In this document: one piece after another, positions 39,175-46,550 of the stretch | Layout of the letters: each line of letters opens with the position of its first letter | Position numbering within the stretch: the stretch's first letter is position 1 | IMG/VR virus record: IMGVR_UViG_3300037261_000033 | Coordinates: 28,203-92,202 of that record | DNA length: 64,000 bases | Reading direction: 5' to 3' (one strand) | From: a virus | Notes under the pieces: generated by a model | What the model saw: the letters and a program-made list of their open reading frames with translations, nothing else | The model's database searches: none | Told to the model about the DNA's origin: nothing | Program-made: the position numbers and the translations under genes

Positions 39175-39204
39175 ACTTATCTCCGTTCTCGGCCCGTTTG
39201 TAAA
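39175..39204 (-). promoter_or_regulatory. Sigma70-like promoter
   Basis: Minus-strand TTTACA (39199-39204), 18-base spacer, ATAAGT (39175-39180), ATG at 39163, so the leader would be only about five bases. Shares ACGGAGATAAGTG with the promoter at 53690. Confidence 0.5.
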
Positions 39205-39635
39205 GTTTTTTCTTTCCGGTCGATTTTCCCTCTGAGTGGCGTTATTTCCCACCCGCTCGCCAATTTCTGCGCGAGCGTGAACCGCTGCGGAAACAGTTCG
39301 GCGGCGGTCTTCGGTTTCGTGAGGGCTTTCGAGAAAATAAATCGGCCTTTTACTTCATGAAATTCCAGCGTCCCATCAGGAAATTCAACGTCCCAATCCG
39401 GGGTATATCGACATCCATCCGCCAGCTTCAATGTGTATGCTTCAAACCGAACGTCGGCCTCTGGATATTTCGATTTCAGCATCAACCCATATTCGGCCTC
39501 TGTCCGGTTCGGCTGTCGGCCTTTCGTTTTCGGTTCCGCTGCCGCCTGTTGCGTATTCGTTTCGCTCGCGCCCATCAACGCTAGGAAACTTTTACTCGCG
39601 TGCGGAAATGTCTGCCGCAATCTCTCCGGCGTCAT
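39177..39635 (-). CDS. DUF1064-like PD-(D/E)XK nuclease, 152 aa
   Basis: RYTPDWDVEFPDGTLEFHEVKG carries the Asp and E-x-K active site in the layout of DUF1064 phage nucleases (the run is YTPDW then FHEVKG). The preceding segment NRTEAEYGLMLKSKY also fits this family. Probably acts in replication or recombination. Its 3' end contains the promoter for the next operon. Confidence 0.85.
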   Translation of the reverse strand: MTPERLRQTFPHASKSFLALMGASETNTQQAAAEPKTKGRQPNRTEAEYGLMLKSKYPEADVRFEAYTLKLADGCRYTPDWDVEFPDGTLEFHEVKGRFIFSKALTKPKTAAELFPQRFTLAQKLASGWEITPLRGKIDRKEKTLQTGRERR

Positions 39636-39644
39636 TGGGCGTCA

Positions 39645-39914
39645 CTAAAGCTGCTCCGTCTCTTCTGCCGGTACGATCGATATGATTGCGAAGCGCGGAG
39701 ACAGTACGGATGGACTCCGTTCCCCGTCTTGAATGCTCGTGATGCGGAATACCAAATGCGCGTCGCTGTATTGCCCCCTGAACGGATCGAACTCTCGCAC
39801 GCATATCGTCTCGTTCATTTGAAAATTCTCGTTGAGCCGCAGTAAAAACGTCTGCTCGCCGCTTTTCAGTTTCGCGAACTCGGCAGAATCGGATTTCAAA
39901 TCGTGCATCGCCAT
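39645..39914 (-). CDS. DUF3850/ASCH-like protein, 89 aa
   Basis: Starts MAMHDLKSDSAEF at 39914. HDLKS ... KSGEQTFLLRLNENF ... HLVFRITSI resembles DUF3850, a small ASCH/PUA-like beta barrel thought to bind RNA. Often found in phages; role unknown. Confidence 0.78.
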   Translation of the reverse strand: MAMHDLKSDSAEFAKLKSGEQTFLLRLNENFQMNETICVREFDPFRGQYSDAHLVFRITSIQDGERSPSVLSPRFAIISIVPAEETEQL

Positions 39915-39915
39915 T

Positions 39916-40161
39916 TTATTTTTCCTCTGGATTCGCCCGAAGCCAATCGATTGCTTCTTGCGTGTTCCCAACGTCTCGCCAGTCAACCGCGTTGTCGCTG
40001 ATGATACCGTGATTTTGAAGCGCGTTCATTGCATCGCATTCCGTCCTCCCGTTCAAAACGTCGGCGGGGATTTTCGTTCCGCCGCCCGTGATACTTGCGG
40101 GTTCAATCTCCGATTTCAGTTTCTTAAACTGCTCTACGAAAGTTTTTGAATGCCCGCTCAT
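39916..40161 (-). CDS. Hypothetical protein, 81 aa
   Basis: No recognised motif; helical ends with a Gly-rich turn (SITGGGTKIP). ATGA overlap with the SWIM-like gene. Confidence 0.66.
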   Translation of the reverse strand: MSGHSKTFVEQFKKLKSEIEPASITGGGTKIPADVLNGRTECDAMNALQNHGIISDNAVDWRDVGNTQEAIDWLRANPEEK

Positions 40162-40454
40162 GCCGCCGCCTTTTCTTTTTTATCGTGCCCGTTCTCTTTT
40201 TGGCGCGCCTTTACGAGCTTCAATACTTGGTCTAGACATTCGTCCCGCGCCTCAAGAATATGAGAACAACGAGTCGAGTTAGAAGGCGTAGCGCCCGGCT
40301 GCGCGATTACTTTTTCGAGCCGGTAGGTGAAATTTTCGCAGCTACAGCGCCCGTTCCCATCGTATGCGTCTAATTCGACAAGGTGCTTTATCCCCGTCCG
40401 AGTATGACTGTCTACGTGCCAGCGTAAAGGTGAATCGTAACGCTTGGCGCTCAT
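40158..40454 (-). CDS. SWIM-type zinc-finger protein, 98 aa
   Basis: CSCENFTYR ... CSHILEARD matches the CxC...CxH ligands of SWIM zinc fingers. The stretch between the ligand pairs (QPGATPSNSTR) may come from a worn palindrome element, as its DNA (40273-40296) shares GAGTTAG and GTAGCGCC with the repeat. Probably a DNA- or protein-binding adaptor. Confidence 0.74.
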   Translation of the reverse strand: MSAKRYDSPLRWHVDSHTRTGIKHLVELDAYDGNGRCSCENFTYRLEKVIAQPGATPSNSTRCSHILEARDECLDQVLKLVKARQKENGHDKKEKAAA

Positions 40455-40606
40455 ACGATTTCATCTCCGCGGGCGGCGCTCGCTTCAAAGCAATCTGTGT
40501 GCGCTACGTGCTCAGCGTCTTCACTTCCCGCCTTCCATTGCGTCCAGCTTCGCGAGCCAATCGGCTTTCCGCAGATGTCGCAATCCGGTCGGATCGGTTC
40601 ACTCAT
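40451..40606 (-). CDS. Small zinc-finger-like protein, 51 aa
   Basis: Start MSEPIRPDCDICGK at 40606 shares one base with the TAA of the 30-aa gene upstream. CDICGKP ... HTDCFEA is a CxxC-HxxC knuckle. Confidence 0.72.
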   Translation of the reverse strand: MSEPIRPDCDICGKPIGSRSWTQWKAGSEDAEHVAHTDCFEASAARGDEIV

Positions 40607-40698
40607 TATAGACATTCCCATAAAAGCGCCGCGATGTATCGCCGTCCGTGCTGATCTTCTAAGAACCAAACGTGCGTTAAGACGAGACGCTTTTTCAT
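40606..40698 (-). CDS. Micro-protein, 30 aa
   Basis: MKKRLVLTHVWFLED ... LLWECL. Starts by ATGA overlap with the KH-like gene and ends by TAATG overlap with the 51-aa gene, so it is exactly framed by coupled neighbours. Unknown. Confidence 0.55.
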   Translation of the reverse strand: MKKRLVLTHVWFLEDQHGRRYIAALLWECL

Positions 40699-41282
40699 GT
40701 CGTCATTGCCGGTATCGCTTGCGGCGCTTCCACGTAGAGAATACGGCCCGAGGCTTTCCCGCAAGCATGGAAGATGGGCTGTAGGTGTGGCTTTAGCGCG
40801 TCCATGATTTCCTGCTCCTTTTTATCCACGCGAATTTCGATGTTCGTGGTCGCTTCCGCTGATGCCACTTCAATCGAGAACGGCTTAATGAAGATTCGGT
40901 CAAGCAATCGTTGTAGTAACGCAACGGTCGCATCCGGCTTCCAATTCAGGTTTTCTTCAAACTGTGGCGGGATAACGAAGTCGCGCGGCGCGATCCTTGG
41001 CTGGTCTATCAGCATCACGCGTATCCGGCGCTGTTCGCGCGCACCGATGAAGTCAAAGATCGTTCGGATCGCCGTGATGTGCCGCCCTTGCGAGCCTGCC
41101 ACCTTCCCGTAATCCGCCCGGTTTACTTCTAGCTCGATCAAAATATTCGCCCCGCCTTGGCTCAGTGTCGTTACTCCGATGTCATCCGGGTAGCTCACAA
41201 ATGCGGCGATGATGTCAACGAGTAAATCCTCATCGGCGTTCGGTTCGCGCTTTTTTGGTTTCGCTTCGTTTTTCTTTCCCAT
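40695..41282 (-). CDS. KH-domain-like protein, 195 aa
   Basis: ADYGKVAGSQGRHITAIRTI has the GxxG loop and helices of a KH RNA-binding domain, closest in look to the bacterial YlqC/KhpA type (ad-GkviGk-Gr-i-alR). The C-terminal half is unassigned. Lies between the helicase-loader gene and small genes. A phage KH protein might bind RNA or single-stranded DNA. Confidence 0.72.
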   Translation of the reverse strand: MGKKNEAKPKKREPNADEDLLVDIIAAFVSYPDDIGVTTLSQGGANILIELEVNRADYGKVAGSQGRHITAIRTIFDFIGAREQRRIRVMLIDQPRIAPRDFVIPPQFEENLNWKPDATVALLQRLLDRIFIKPFSIEVASAEATTNIEIRVDKKEQEIMDALKPHLQPIFHACGKASGRILYVEAPQAIPAMTT

Positions 41283-41297
41283 GCTCGCATCTACTTA

Positions 41298-42146
41298 TCA
41301 GAAAATTACAGGGGTGCAATGCTGTCTCAATCTCCGGCGCATCGGCCCCGCTAACTGCGGATCGTCTATTAGTGGCTTGCTTTGTTTGCCTGACTCGTCG
41401 ATGCCGCCTTCAAAAAGCATCTTTCCGCTTACATTAGTCGTAATGATTAACGGTCGCAGTCGCGCTACCCGGCGATCCAAGACCGCGAAAAATCCTTGTT
41501 GTGTCGCCGGTGTTAGCCGTTTTGATAAATCATCGATTACCAGTATGTCCGGTGCGACCATTTTGTTCAATCGCTTATCGGTGTTAGCCGGGTCGCCGAA
41601 CGCCGCGCTGCATTCGTTTGAAAATGCAATGCCGTCTATTATGACCGCGCTCCGGTTGTGTTCGATGATTTCGCGATATAACATTTTGAACATCGTAGTT
41701 GTCTTCCCTAACCCTGTATCGCCGATTATCCAGAGTCCCTTGGGGCTGAATGTCCACGCTAACACTTCGCGTATTTTCACTCGATCAACGCTCGCCGGAA
41801 TCAAATCGATGTTGAACGGTTCTCGGAACTTGGCCGGGCAAAGTGTCCGCCACCGACCTTCCTTTTGCCGTTTGTGTAACTCCCGCACGGCTGCCGCTTC
41901 AATCTCCGCCGTTTCGCGTGCGCACTCCTTTGAACTTTCCGCCGTTATTCCGTAACGCTTACGGAAGGCTGCGATGTCCGCGCTAAGAGGCTGAGGGTCT
42001 TTCCCGCGATATTGTCCCGGCTCAACTCCGCGTTCTAGGTCTCGCTGCTTGCGGCGCGCAACTTCCTGCTCTAAGCGTGAAAACTCCGGCGTCGGCTCAA
42101 ACTCAGGTTCGGCTGTCGCTATGTTACTTTTTGCGCGCTTGCCCAT
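41298..42146 (-). CDS. DnaC/IstB-like helicase loader ATPase
   Basis: 282 residues from the ATG at 42146. Walker A GDTGLGKTT (about 142-150), Walker B ILVIDDLSK, sensor IITTN and a C-terminal arginine cluster (MRRRLRQH) match the DnaC/DnaI/IstB AAA+ family that loads replicative helicase. The N-terminal 100 residues are charged and helical. The replication initiator-like gene is 1.2 kb upstream. No DnaB is visible, so the loader may use the host helicase or one encoded outside the window. Confidence 0.87.
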   Translation of the reverse strand: MGKRAKSNIATAEPEFEPTPEFSRLEQEVARRKQRDLERGVEPGQYRGKDPQPLSADIAAFRKRYGITAESSKECARETAEIEAAAVRELHKRQKEGRWRTLCPAKFREPFNIDLIPASVDRVKIREVLAWTFSPKGLWIIGDTGLGKTTTMFKMLYREIIEHNRSAVIIDGIAFSNECSAAFGDPANTDKRLNKMVAPDILVIDDLSKRLTPATQQGFFAVLDRRVARLRPLIITTNVSGKMLFEGGIDESGKQSKPLIDDPQLAGPMRRRLRQHCTPVIF

Positions 42147-42147
42147 T

Positions 42148-42354
42148 CTACTGTTCCCTATGCGCTCCGCAGAAAATAATTTTCCCACCGTGAACGCTTT
42201 TTAGTGCGCCACGCCCGCAAAATCGGTAAGTCTCTCCGGCAATTATTCTCCGGTGCATACACTTCGCCGCTTGGAATAAATTCTTCAACGTCATCGCATC
42301 CTTTTGGTTTAGTTCCTCTTGATGATCGCGTAGGTATTGTCGCGTCAACGTCAT
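42148..42354 (-). CDS. Hypothetical protein, 68 aa
   Basis: Charged N-terminus (RQYLRDHQEELNQ), cysteines in AAKCMH, RFCGRG and IIFCGAH that may bind zinc. Stop is TAG, one base before the loader start. Confidence 0.66.
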   Translation of the reverse strand: MTLTRQYLRDHQEELNQKDAMTLKNLFQAAKCMHRRIIAGETYRFCGRGALKSVHGGKIIFCGAHREQ

Positions 42355-42629
42355 TTCTTATTTTCCTCGCTTTTTGTTTCCCACGGATGATCAGTCGTGA
42401 GTAGTACCGGCACCATTCTGTCGTACGCTAGATGAAGCCAAAGTGGTTCGCCAAGGTTCAACTTCACTAACTCTTCCGGCGTCGGCTTCCACGCCGTTAG
42501 AACAACCGGCTTGCCCTTGTCCCCGCCATAAGTCCCGATAAACCCTGCGATATCGGCGCACTCGCGTTCCGTCCAGCCTTCCGGCTTCGTGAATGTGATG
42601 TTCGATTCGGGAAAGCGTTGCGCGATCAT
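42351..42629 (-). CDS. Hypothetical protein, 92 aa
   Basis: Start MIAQRFPESN at 42629 by ATGA overlap. Looks globular alpha/beta, no known motif. Confidence 0.66.
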   Translation of the reverse strand: MIAQRFPESNITFTKPEGWTERECADIAGFIGTYGGDKGKPVVLTAWKPTPEELVKLNLGEPLWLHLAYDRMVPVLLTTDHPWETKSEENKK

Positions 42630-43132
42630 GATGTCCGTAGCCCCATAACTAGTCCCTCTCCGCCCGTGAATCGGAAGGCTACACAAGCATCAAATTGTTT
42701 AGGGTCGGCTTCTACTTCCGCGTTTGGAAGCGTCCAAATTAATTTGGCGTAATTGCGGTGAATTGTCGCCGCTCCAATCGTTACATTCCGGGTTCTATTT
42801 CTTAACCCCGTTCCGCTACAATGCCCGCATTGATGCGTCACCCCGCAGTTACATTTATGTTCCGTCGTACCGTTGCAGTAGCCGCATTTTTCAAACCACT
42901 CACTACACGGTTTCCAGTTCGTAATCTCATTATGCCGCCAACCTAGCGCAGCGATAGAACCAGATGTCGGAGTTAGGGGATGATAAGAAGCGGTAATTGG
43001 GGGATGGTCTGTAGCCGGAATCTTTAGAATGATTCGCGTATCCGTCGCGTAAACGAAATCACCGTCGCGGAACGGCTGCATTATTCCGGGCCTGCTCGCG
43101 TTAATTGAGCAAAATGGTTTTAGATCGATCAT
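42626..43132 (-). CDS. Protein with DnaJ-type zinc fingers, 168 aa
   Basis: Start MIDLKPFCSIN at 43132. The N-terminus (QPFRDGDFVYATDTRIILKI) resembles a segment seen in many phage proteins. CGYCNGT, CNCG and CGHCSGTG follow, i.e. CxxCxGxG repeats as in DnaJ. Possibly a DNA- or chaperone-linked adaptor. Confidence 0.72.
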   Translation of the reverse strand: MIDLKPFCSINASRPGIMQPFRDGDFVYATDTRIILKIPATDHPPITASYHPLTPTSGSIAALGWRHNEITNWKPCSEWFEKCGYCNGTTEHKCNCGVTHQCGHCSGTGLRNRTRNVTIGAATIHRNYAKLIWTLPNAEVEADPKQFDACVAFRFTGGEGLVMGLRTS

Positions 43133-43401
43133 AGGTGCCACTCCGTAATTTCAAACTCGTCCGGCTTAACTCCGAGTTTCTGTTTGTTATCCATCACGGC
43201 GCTAACCGCCCCGTGACTGTTTGTATACGCCGGGTAAAGCATCCCGCGTTCCGCAATTACTCCGCGCCATTCAGGTGACAGCGAGCGCATCGGTTCGTCC
43301 GCTTGAACTGCGCGCCTCATTCGGATCGTCTTAGGAACGCGGCCCATAAATCGCGCCGGATAGTCCTGCGATTGTAAATGTAACGCCGGGCAATCGATCA
43401 T
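43129..43401 (-). CDS. Hypothetical protein, 90 aa
   Basis: No recognised family; Arg-rich middle (GRVPKTIRMRRAV). ATGA overlaps at both ends within the replication cluster. Confidence 0.66.
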   Translation of the reverse strand: MIDCPALHLQSQDYPARFMGRVPKTIRMRRAVQADEPMRSLSPEWRGVIAERGMLYPAYTNSHGAVSAVMDNKQKLGVKPDEFEITEWHL

Positions 43402-44114
43402 AGCGCGTTCTCCGCTGTAAGGTTTTTGTAATCCTCCGCTGCTTTCGCGTTCCGGTGTCCGTTGCGGTCGGTGTCCTTCTCTTCAAAAATACTTTTCCAG
43501 TTTTTGAAAATGCTGTGCTTAATGGCCGCGATTGCCCGCTCCGGCCCCCATTCCTGCATTTTCTTGATTTGTGCCCGCGCCGAACCTTCACTGAGTTTAT
43601 TTCTCCGCTGGCGGCAATGTTCCTGCCACTCGTCCCAAGCGTCTTGCATCTCCGGCGTATTCAGTGGTGGCGGTAAGTTCTCTGATGAAAATGAAAAAAG
43701 AAACGCCGTCTTTCCCTTAACTGGTTCCTCTTTGGTTTCTTTAATTGTTATAGTTTTGCCCGATTCGGCGCTTCCATTTGCCCTACAGGGCGCATCGAGA
43801 TGCCGTAGAAGGAATATGCTTTCGTCCTTAAAGGCATACCACAACGTCCTGTCATAACTGTTCGCGTTGAAGTTTCCTGTGATAATTATGTCAGCCTTAA
43901 CTAATTCTTCCAACGCCCGGCGAATCTGTTTCCCAGTGAGATACGGAAACATTTTTTGAAACGCCTTATTTGAATTGTAAGTCCACGTCCTGCCTTCGTG
44001 CTCATTTCTTCCGTTGGCTTTATTTTGAGTAATCCAAAACTGGAACTGGCAGAGGCAAATCGCAGGTAGTAGCCCGTATTTCTCGGCGTGCTCGATGTCA
44101 AAGGAGTGGTTCAT
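43398..44114 (-). CDS. Replication initiator-like winged-helix protein
   Basis: 238 residues, start MNHSFDIEHAEKYG at 44114. The N-terminal winged helix (AEKYGLLPAICLCQFQFWI ... FPYLTGKQIRRALEELVKA) is typical of phage replisome-organiser or O-like proteins that bind the origin. The C-terminal part (MQDAWDEWQEHCRQRR ...) may recruit the helicase or loader. Lies upstream of the DnaC-like gene, supporting a replication module. An origin sequence was not identified. Confidence 0.76.
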   Translation of the reverse strand: MNHSFDIEHAEKYGLLPAICLCQFQFWITQNKANGRNEHEGRTWTYNSNKAFQKMFPYLTGKQIRRALEELVKADIIITGNFNANSYDRTLWYAFKDESIFLLRHLDAPCRANGSAESGKTITIKETKEEPVKGKTAFLFSFSSENLPPPLNTPEMQDAWDEWQEHCRQRRNKLSEGSARAQIKKMQEWGPERAIAAIKHSIFKNWKSIFEEKDTDRNGHRNAKAAEDYKNLTAENAL

Positions 44115-44683
44115 TCTCCCGATTTGATTTGAGCTATATCGTCCTCTGACAACTCGAACCACTCTCCGCGCATTCTTTTGTTCTCGAAACGGCGATGTAA
44201 GTCTTGTTCGTCCCGCATCGAACCTTTTGCGATGTGGATAAATTCAATTTCCGGCTCTTCGGATTGAAGCGTTGCTTCTCGGGTCGCCGGTTGTGTTGAA
44301 AAACCGATTTTAATAAACCCATTCCGCTTGTTAAGGGCTAGGTAAATAAATCCTTGCCTGAATGAGCGCCTTTCTGACTCTCGTCTAATACCGCTAAATT
44401 CCCGGCGCGCCGCTTGCACTAATTCCCGCTCTTTGTCGGAAAGAAACGGGCACTCGTCTAACTCTCTTAAATCGCAACCCGATAGAGTTCTCAACCATCT
44501 CTCTCCCAGTCGGCTAATGCTCGCCGCCAAGTCGATTAACCTCTTGCATCTTTCCCAAATATGGCGCGCCTCTAATAAATCCTCATCGGTGAACTTTTCA
44601 TCCTCGAAAAACCAGCGAAAGGCTTCCCTAGAGAATTGATCTCGAAAAGCTTGCACGGCCTTACTCTCTGTTTCATCGCTCAT
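44111..44683 (-). CDS. T5orf172/GIY-YIG-like nuclease, 190 aa
   Basis: The C-terminal half has GFIYLALNKRNGFIKIGFS (GIY-YIG-like strands) and a Glu-containing end (RMRGEWFELSEDDI), as in the T5orf172/MUG113 family. The N-terminal 100 residues are helical. May be a mobile or regulatory nuclease. Confidence 0.85.
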   Translation of the reverse strand: MSDETESKAVQAFRDQFSREAFRWFFEDEKFTDEDLLEARHIWERCKRLIDLAASISRLGERWLRTLSGCDLRELDECPFLSDKERELVQAARREFSGIRRESERRSFRQGFIYLALNKRNGFIKIGFSTQPATREATLQSEEPEIEFIHIAKGSMRDEQDLHRRFENKRMRGEWFELSEDDIAQIKSGE

Positions 44684-44756
44684 CTTCGTATTCTAAGTAT
44701 CCGCCGCGCGCGCCGAAAAGGAAAGGCAATTCTTCTACCACTTTTCTTCTCCGCAT
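44673..44756 (-). CDS. Possible micro-protein, 27 aa
   Basis: ATG at 44756 reads MRRRKVVEELPFLF and ends YEDER, overlapping the next start by 11 bases. It would occupy the only gap in this operon. Weak support; the gap may simply be untranslated. Confidence 0.3.
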   Translation of the reverse strand: MRRRKVVEELPFLFGARGGYLEYEDER

Positions 44757-44765
44757 AACGCGCTC

Positions 44766-45506
44766 TCAAGTTCCCGAATGCTTAACGCTCGGTATAGCAC
44801 TCGCGTTACGTCGAAATATTGCAGGAACTGATTCAAGCTGCCGTCGGAGAGCTTTATTTTCTTGCCGGAGGGACGCAAGAGAGGCGTTGTGAGCGTTTGC
44901 GATCATCTCAAATTCGTCCACAAAATCTATCGACCCGGCTACGATCTTAGCGACCGTAGCACCCGTCCACTCTTCTGCTCCCGGCAGGGGAAAGGAGATA
45001 GGATGTGTAAGCCTGCTCTTGCAACGCGAGTGATGGAATTGAGTCCCGTTGCACTCTGGACATGCTCTCGACGAAACCCCACTTGCCTTATCGGACTCCG
45101 GTGCGTGCTCGGACAGAAGAAGTAGCTCAATGTCCGTCCGTCCAATCATAGCGCAGTAATCGAGAGATGGGGGGCCGTCACCTAAATCGTCATGCCACCA
45201 CTTTCCGTTGTTTAATTTCCACCCCGATAACTTGGCGAATTTAAGATTGAGCTGATCTTCGGTAAGTCGTGAGAGAGCCATCTGTAGGACGTGCGTGTTT
45301 CGCTCTGACGCAATGGGGGTTTCACTACACTTAGGGCATCCATCTCGGAAAAAGTATTTTCCGCCGTGAATTGCACAGGTTATCTCTCCTGCTGATTTGA
45401 TGTGTGCGATTTCGTTCTCTGCTATTAACTGCTTAATACGGTTAGGACCAGCGCCCATTCCGACTTCCTTTATGATTTGGTTTGCCAATTTGTCAGTGTC
45501 GCTCAT
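44766..45506 (-). CDS. Hypothetical multi-cysteine protein, 246 aa
   Basis: Cysteine pairs in ITCAIHG, CPKCSET, ACPECNG and SRCKSR suggest two zinc sites. A C-terminal helix (LASLRQENKALRRQLE) looks like a coiled coil. Family unknown. Paired by ATGA overlap with the following 244-aa zinc protein. Confidence 0.7.
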   Translation of the reverse strand: MSDTDKLANQIIKEVGMGAGPNRIKQLIAENEIAHIKSAGEITCAIHGGKYFFRDGCPKCSETPIASERNTHVLQMALSRLTEDQLNLKFAKLSGWKLNNGKWWHDDLGDGPPSLDYCAMIGRTDIELLLLSEHAPESDKASGVSSRACPECNGTQFHHSRCKSRLTHPISFPLPGAEEWTGATVAKIVAGSIDFVDEFEMIANAHNASLASLRQENKALRRQLESVPAIFRRNASAIPSVKHSGT

Positions 45507-46237
45507 TTCTTGTTCTCCTTTAGGATGGCGGTGATCTCATCAGCGGCGTGTCTCGCTGGAATGTCGGTATAATCTTCGTAGCCCGAGCGCATCAGTCTGA
45601 TAAATTCCATCGCCCTGCGCAGCGCCTTTACGAGCGCCAATCCTTTTGCCTGAATTGTTTCTCTTTGGTAATCAATCTGATGGTGAAAGTATTTCTCCTC
45701 CTCATCGAGTATCGCGGGAAGTGAGTCAGACTGGATTTGGGGAGACTCCGAGACGGGTGAGCTTTTCGATGCGGCAGGGACAGAAGAGGTTGGTAAAAGT
45801 GTTCCGTCACAACTCGCGCATCGCCCCATGCGCCATTTTCTGCTCCCTGCAAGCAACCAAGTCGTGAACGTTCCGCATTGCACGCACCTCATTTCCGAGG
45901 CGTCGGATAATGGATAACGCTCCTTCTGTCCGAGCACTTTAACGGAGTCCGATGGCGCTGCGGGGGTTTCCGCTGGAGGCGAAATCTCGGCTGAAAGATA
46001 ACGGCAAACGTATTCGGCTAACTCGCCATTTCCAGAGTGCTCGATTATGACACTCTCGATTGCGGCGAGCATCTTCTTGTTGTGGATACTCGGCTTCTTT
46101 GGCTGTTGCTTCTCCCACTCTGTTATGGCTGAGACAACTCGCTTGGTCATTACCTCAAAGTGTCCTTGGTTGAAAGGAATGTTTAATCCACCAAAACTTT
46201 CGACAACCTCTCTCGCTATTGCTTCCTTGTCTTTCAT
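45503..46237 (-). CDS. Hypothetical zinc-ribbon protein, 244 aa
   Basis: MRCVQCGTF and GRCASCDG form a CxxC-CxxC ribbon in the middle; helical ends. First gene after a clear promoter at 46254-46282, so it heads the replication operon. Confidence 0.72.
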   Translation of the reverse strand: MKDKEAIAREVVESFGGLNIPFNQGHFEVMTKRVVSAITEWEKQQPKKPSIHNKKMLAAIESVIIEHSGNGELAEYVCRYLSAEISPPAETPAAPSDSVKVLGQKERYPLSDASEMRCVQCGTFTTWLLAGSRKWRMGRCASCDGTLLPTSSVPAASKSSPVSESPQIQSDSLPAILDEEEKYFHHQIDYQRETIQAKGLALVKALRRAMEFIRLMRSGYEDYTDIPARHAADEITAILKENKK

Positions 46238-46253
46238 AATCGTTTCGTGCGCT

Positions 46254-46282
46254 AATTATCTCCGTTTACCGCGCTTTGTAAA
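46254..46282 (-). promoter_or_regulatory. Sigma70-like promoter of the replication operon
   Basis: Minus-strand TTTACA (46277-46282), 17-base spacer, ATAATT (46254-46259), ATG at 46237. The best match to consensus among the TTTACA promoters here. Confidence 0.58.
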
Positions 46283-46290
46283 GTGCTCAT

Positions 46291-46317
46291 TTTGAGTTAG
46301 CGCCGCACGGCGCTTAA
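46291..46317. repeat. Dispersed palindrome copy 3, intergenic
   Basis: TTTGAGTTAGCGCC, loop GCAC, then GGCGCTTAA; stem AGCGCC/GGCGCT. Lies just upstream of the promoter and downstream of the 72-aa gene. Confidence 0.6.
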
Positions 46318-46331
46318 GCGCGCGGATTGCG

Positions 46332-46550
46332 CTACGCAGGCCTATGTAGGGGTTTCTTAAAAGGCTTTATTATTAACAACGCGCTCAATGTTACGTCGTC
46401 CGCTAGTTCTGAATCCGGCCTGCTTTTCAATTCCGCGAGCATTGCTACGGCGGTCTTGTATTCCAGATATGCCGCGACGCCCTTGCTTAATATGTGAGTG
46501 CGAATCTCTCCTATTGTGATGGCGGCTGTTTCCGCTGTTATCCGAATCAT
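46332..46550 (-). CDS. Hypothetical protein, 72 aa
   Basis: Mostly helical (IGEIRTHILSKGVAAYLEYK). Last gene before the intergenic palindrome. ATGA overlap with the UvrD-like helicase. Confidence 0.66.
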   Translation of the reverse strand: MIRITAETAAITIGEIRTHILSKGVAAYLEYKTAVAMLAELKSRPDSELADDVTLSALLIIKPFKKPLHRPA

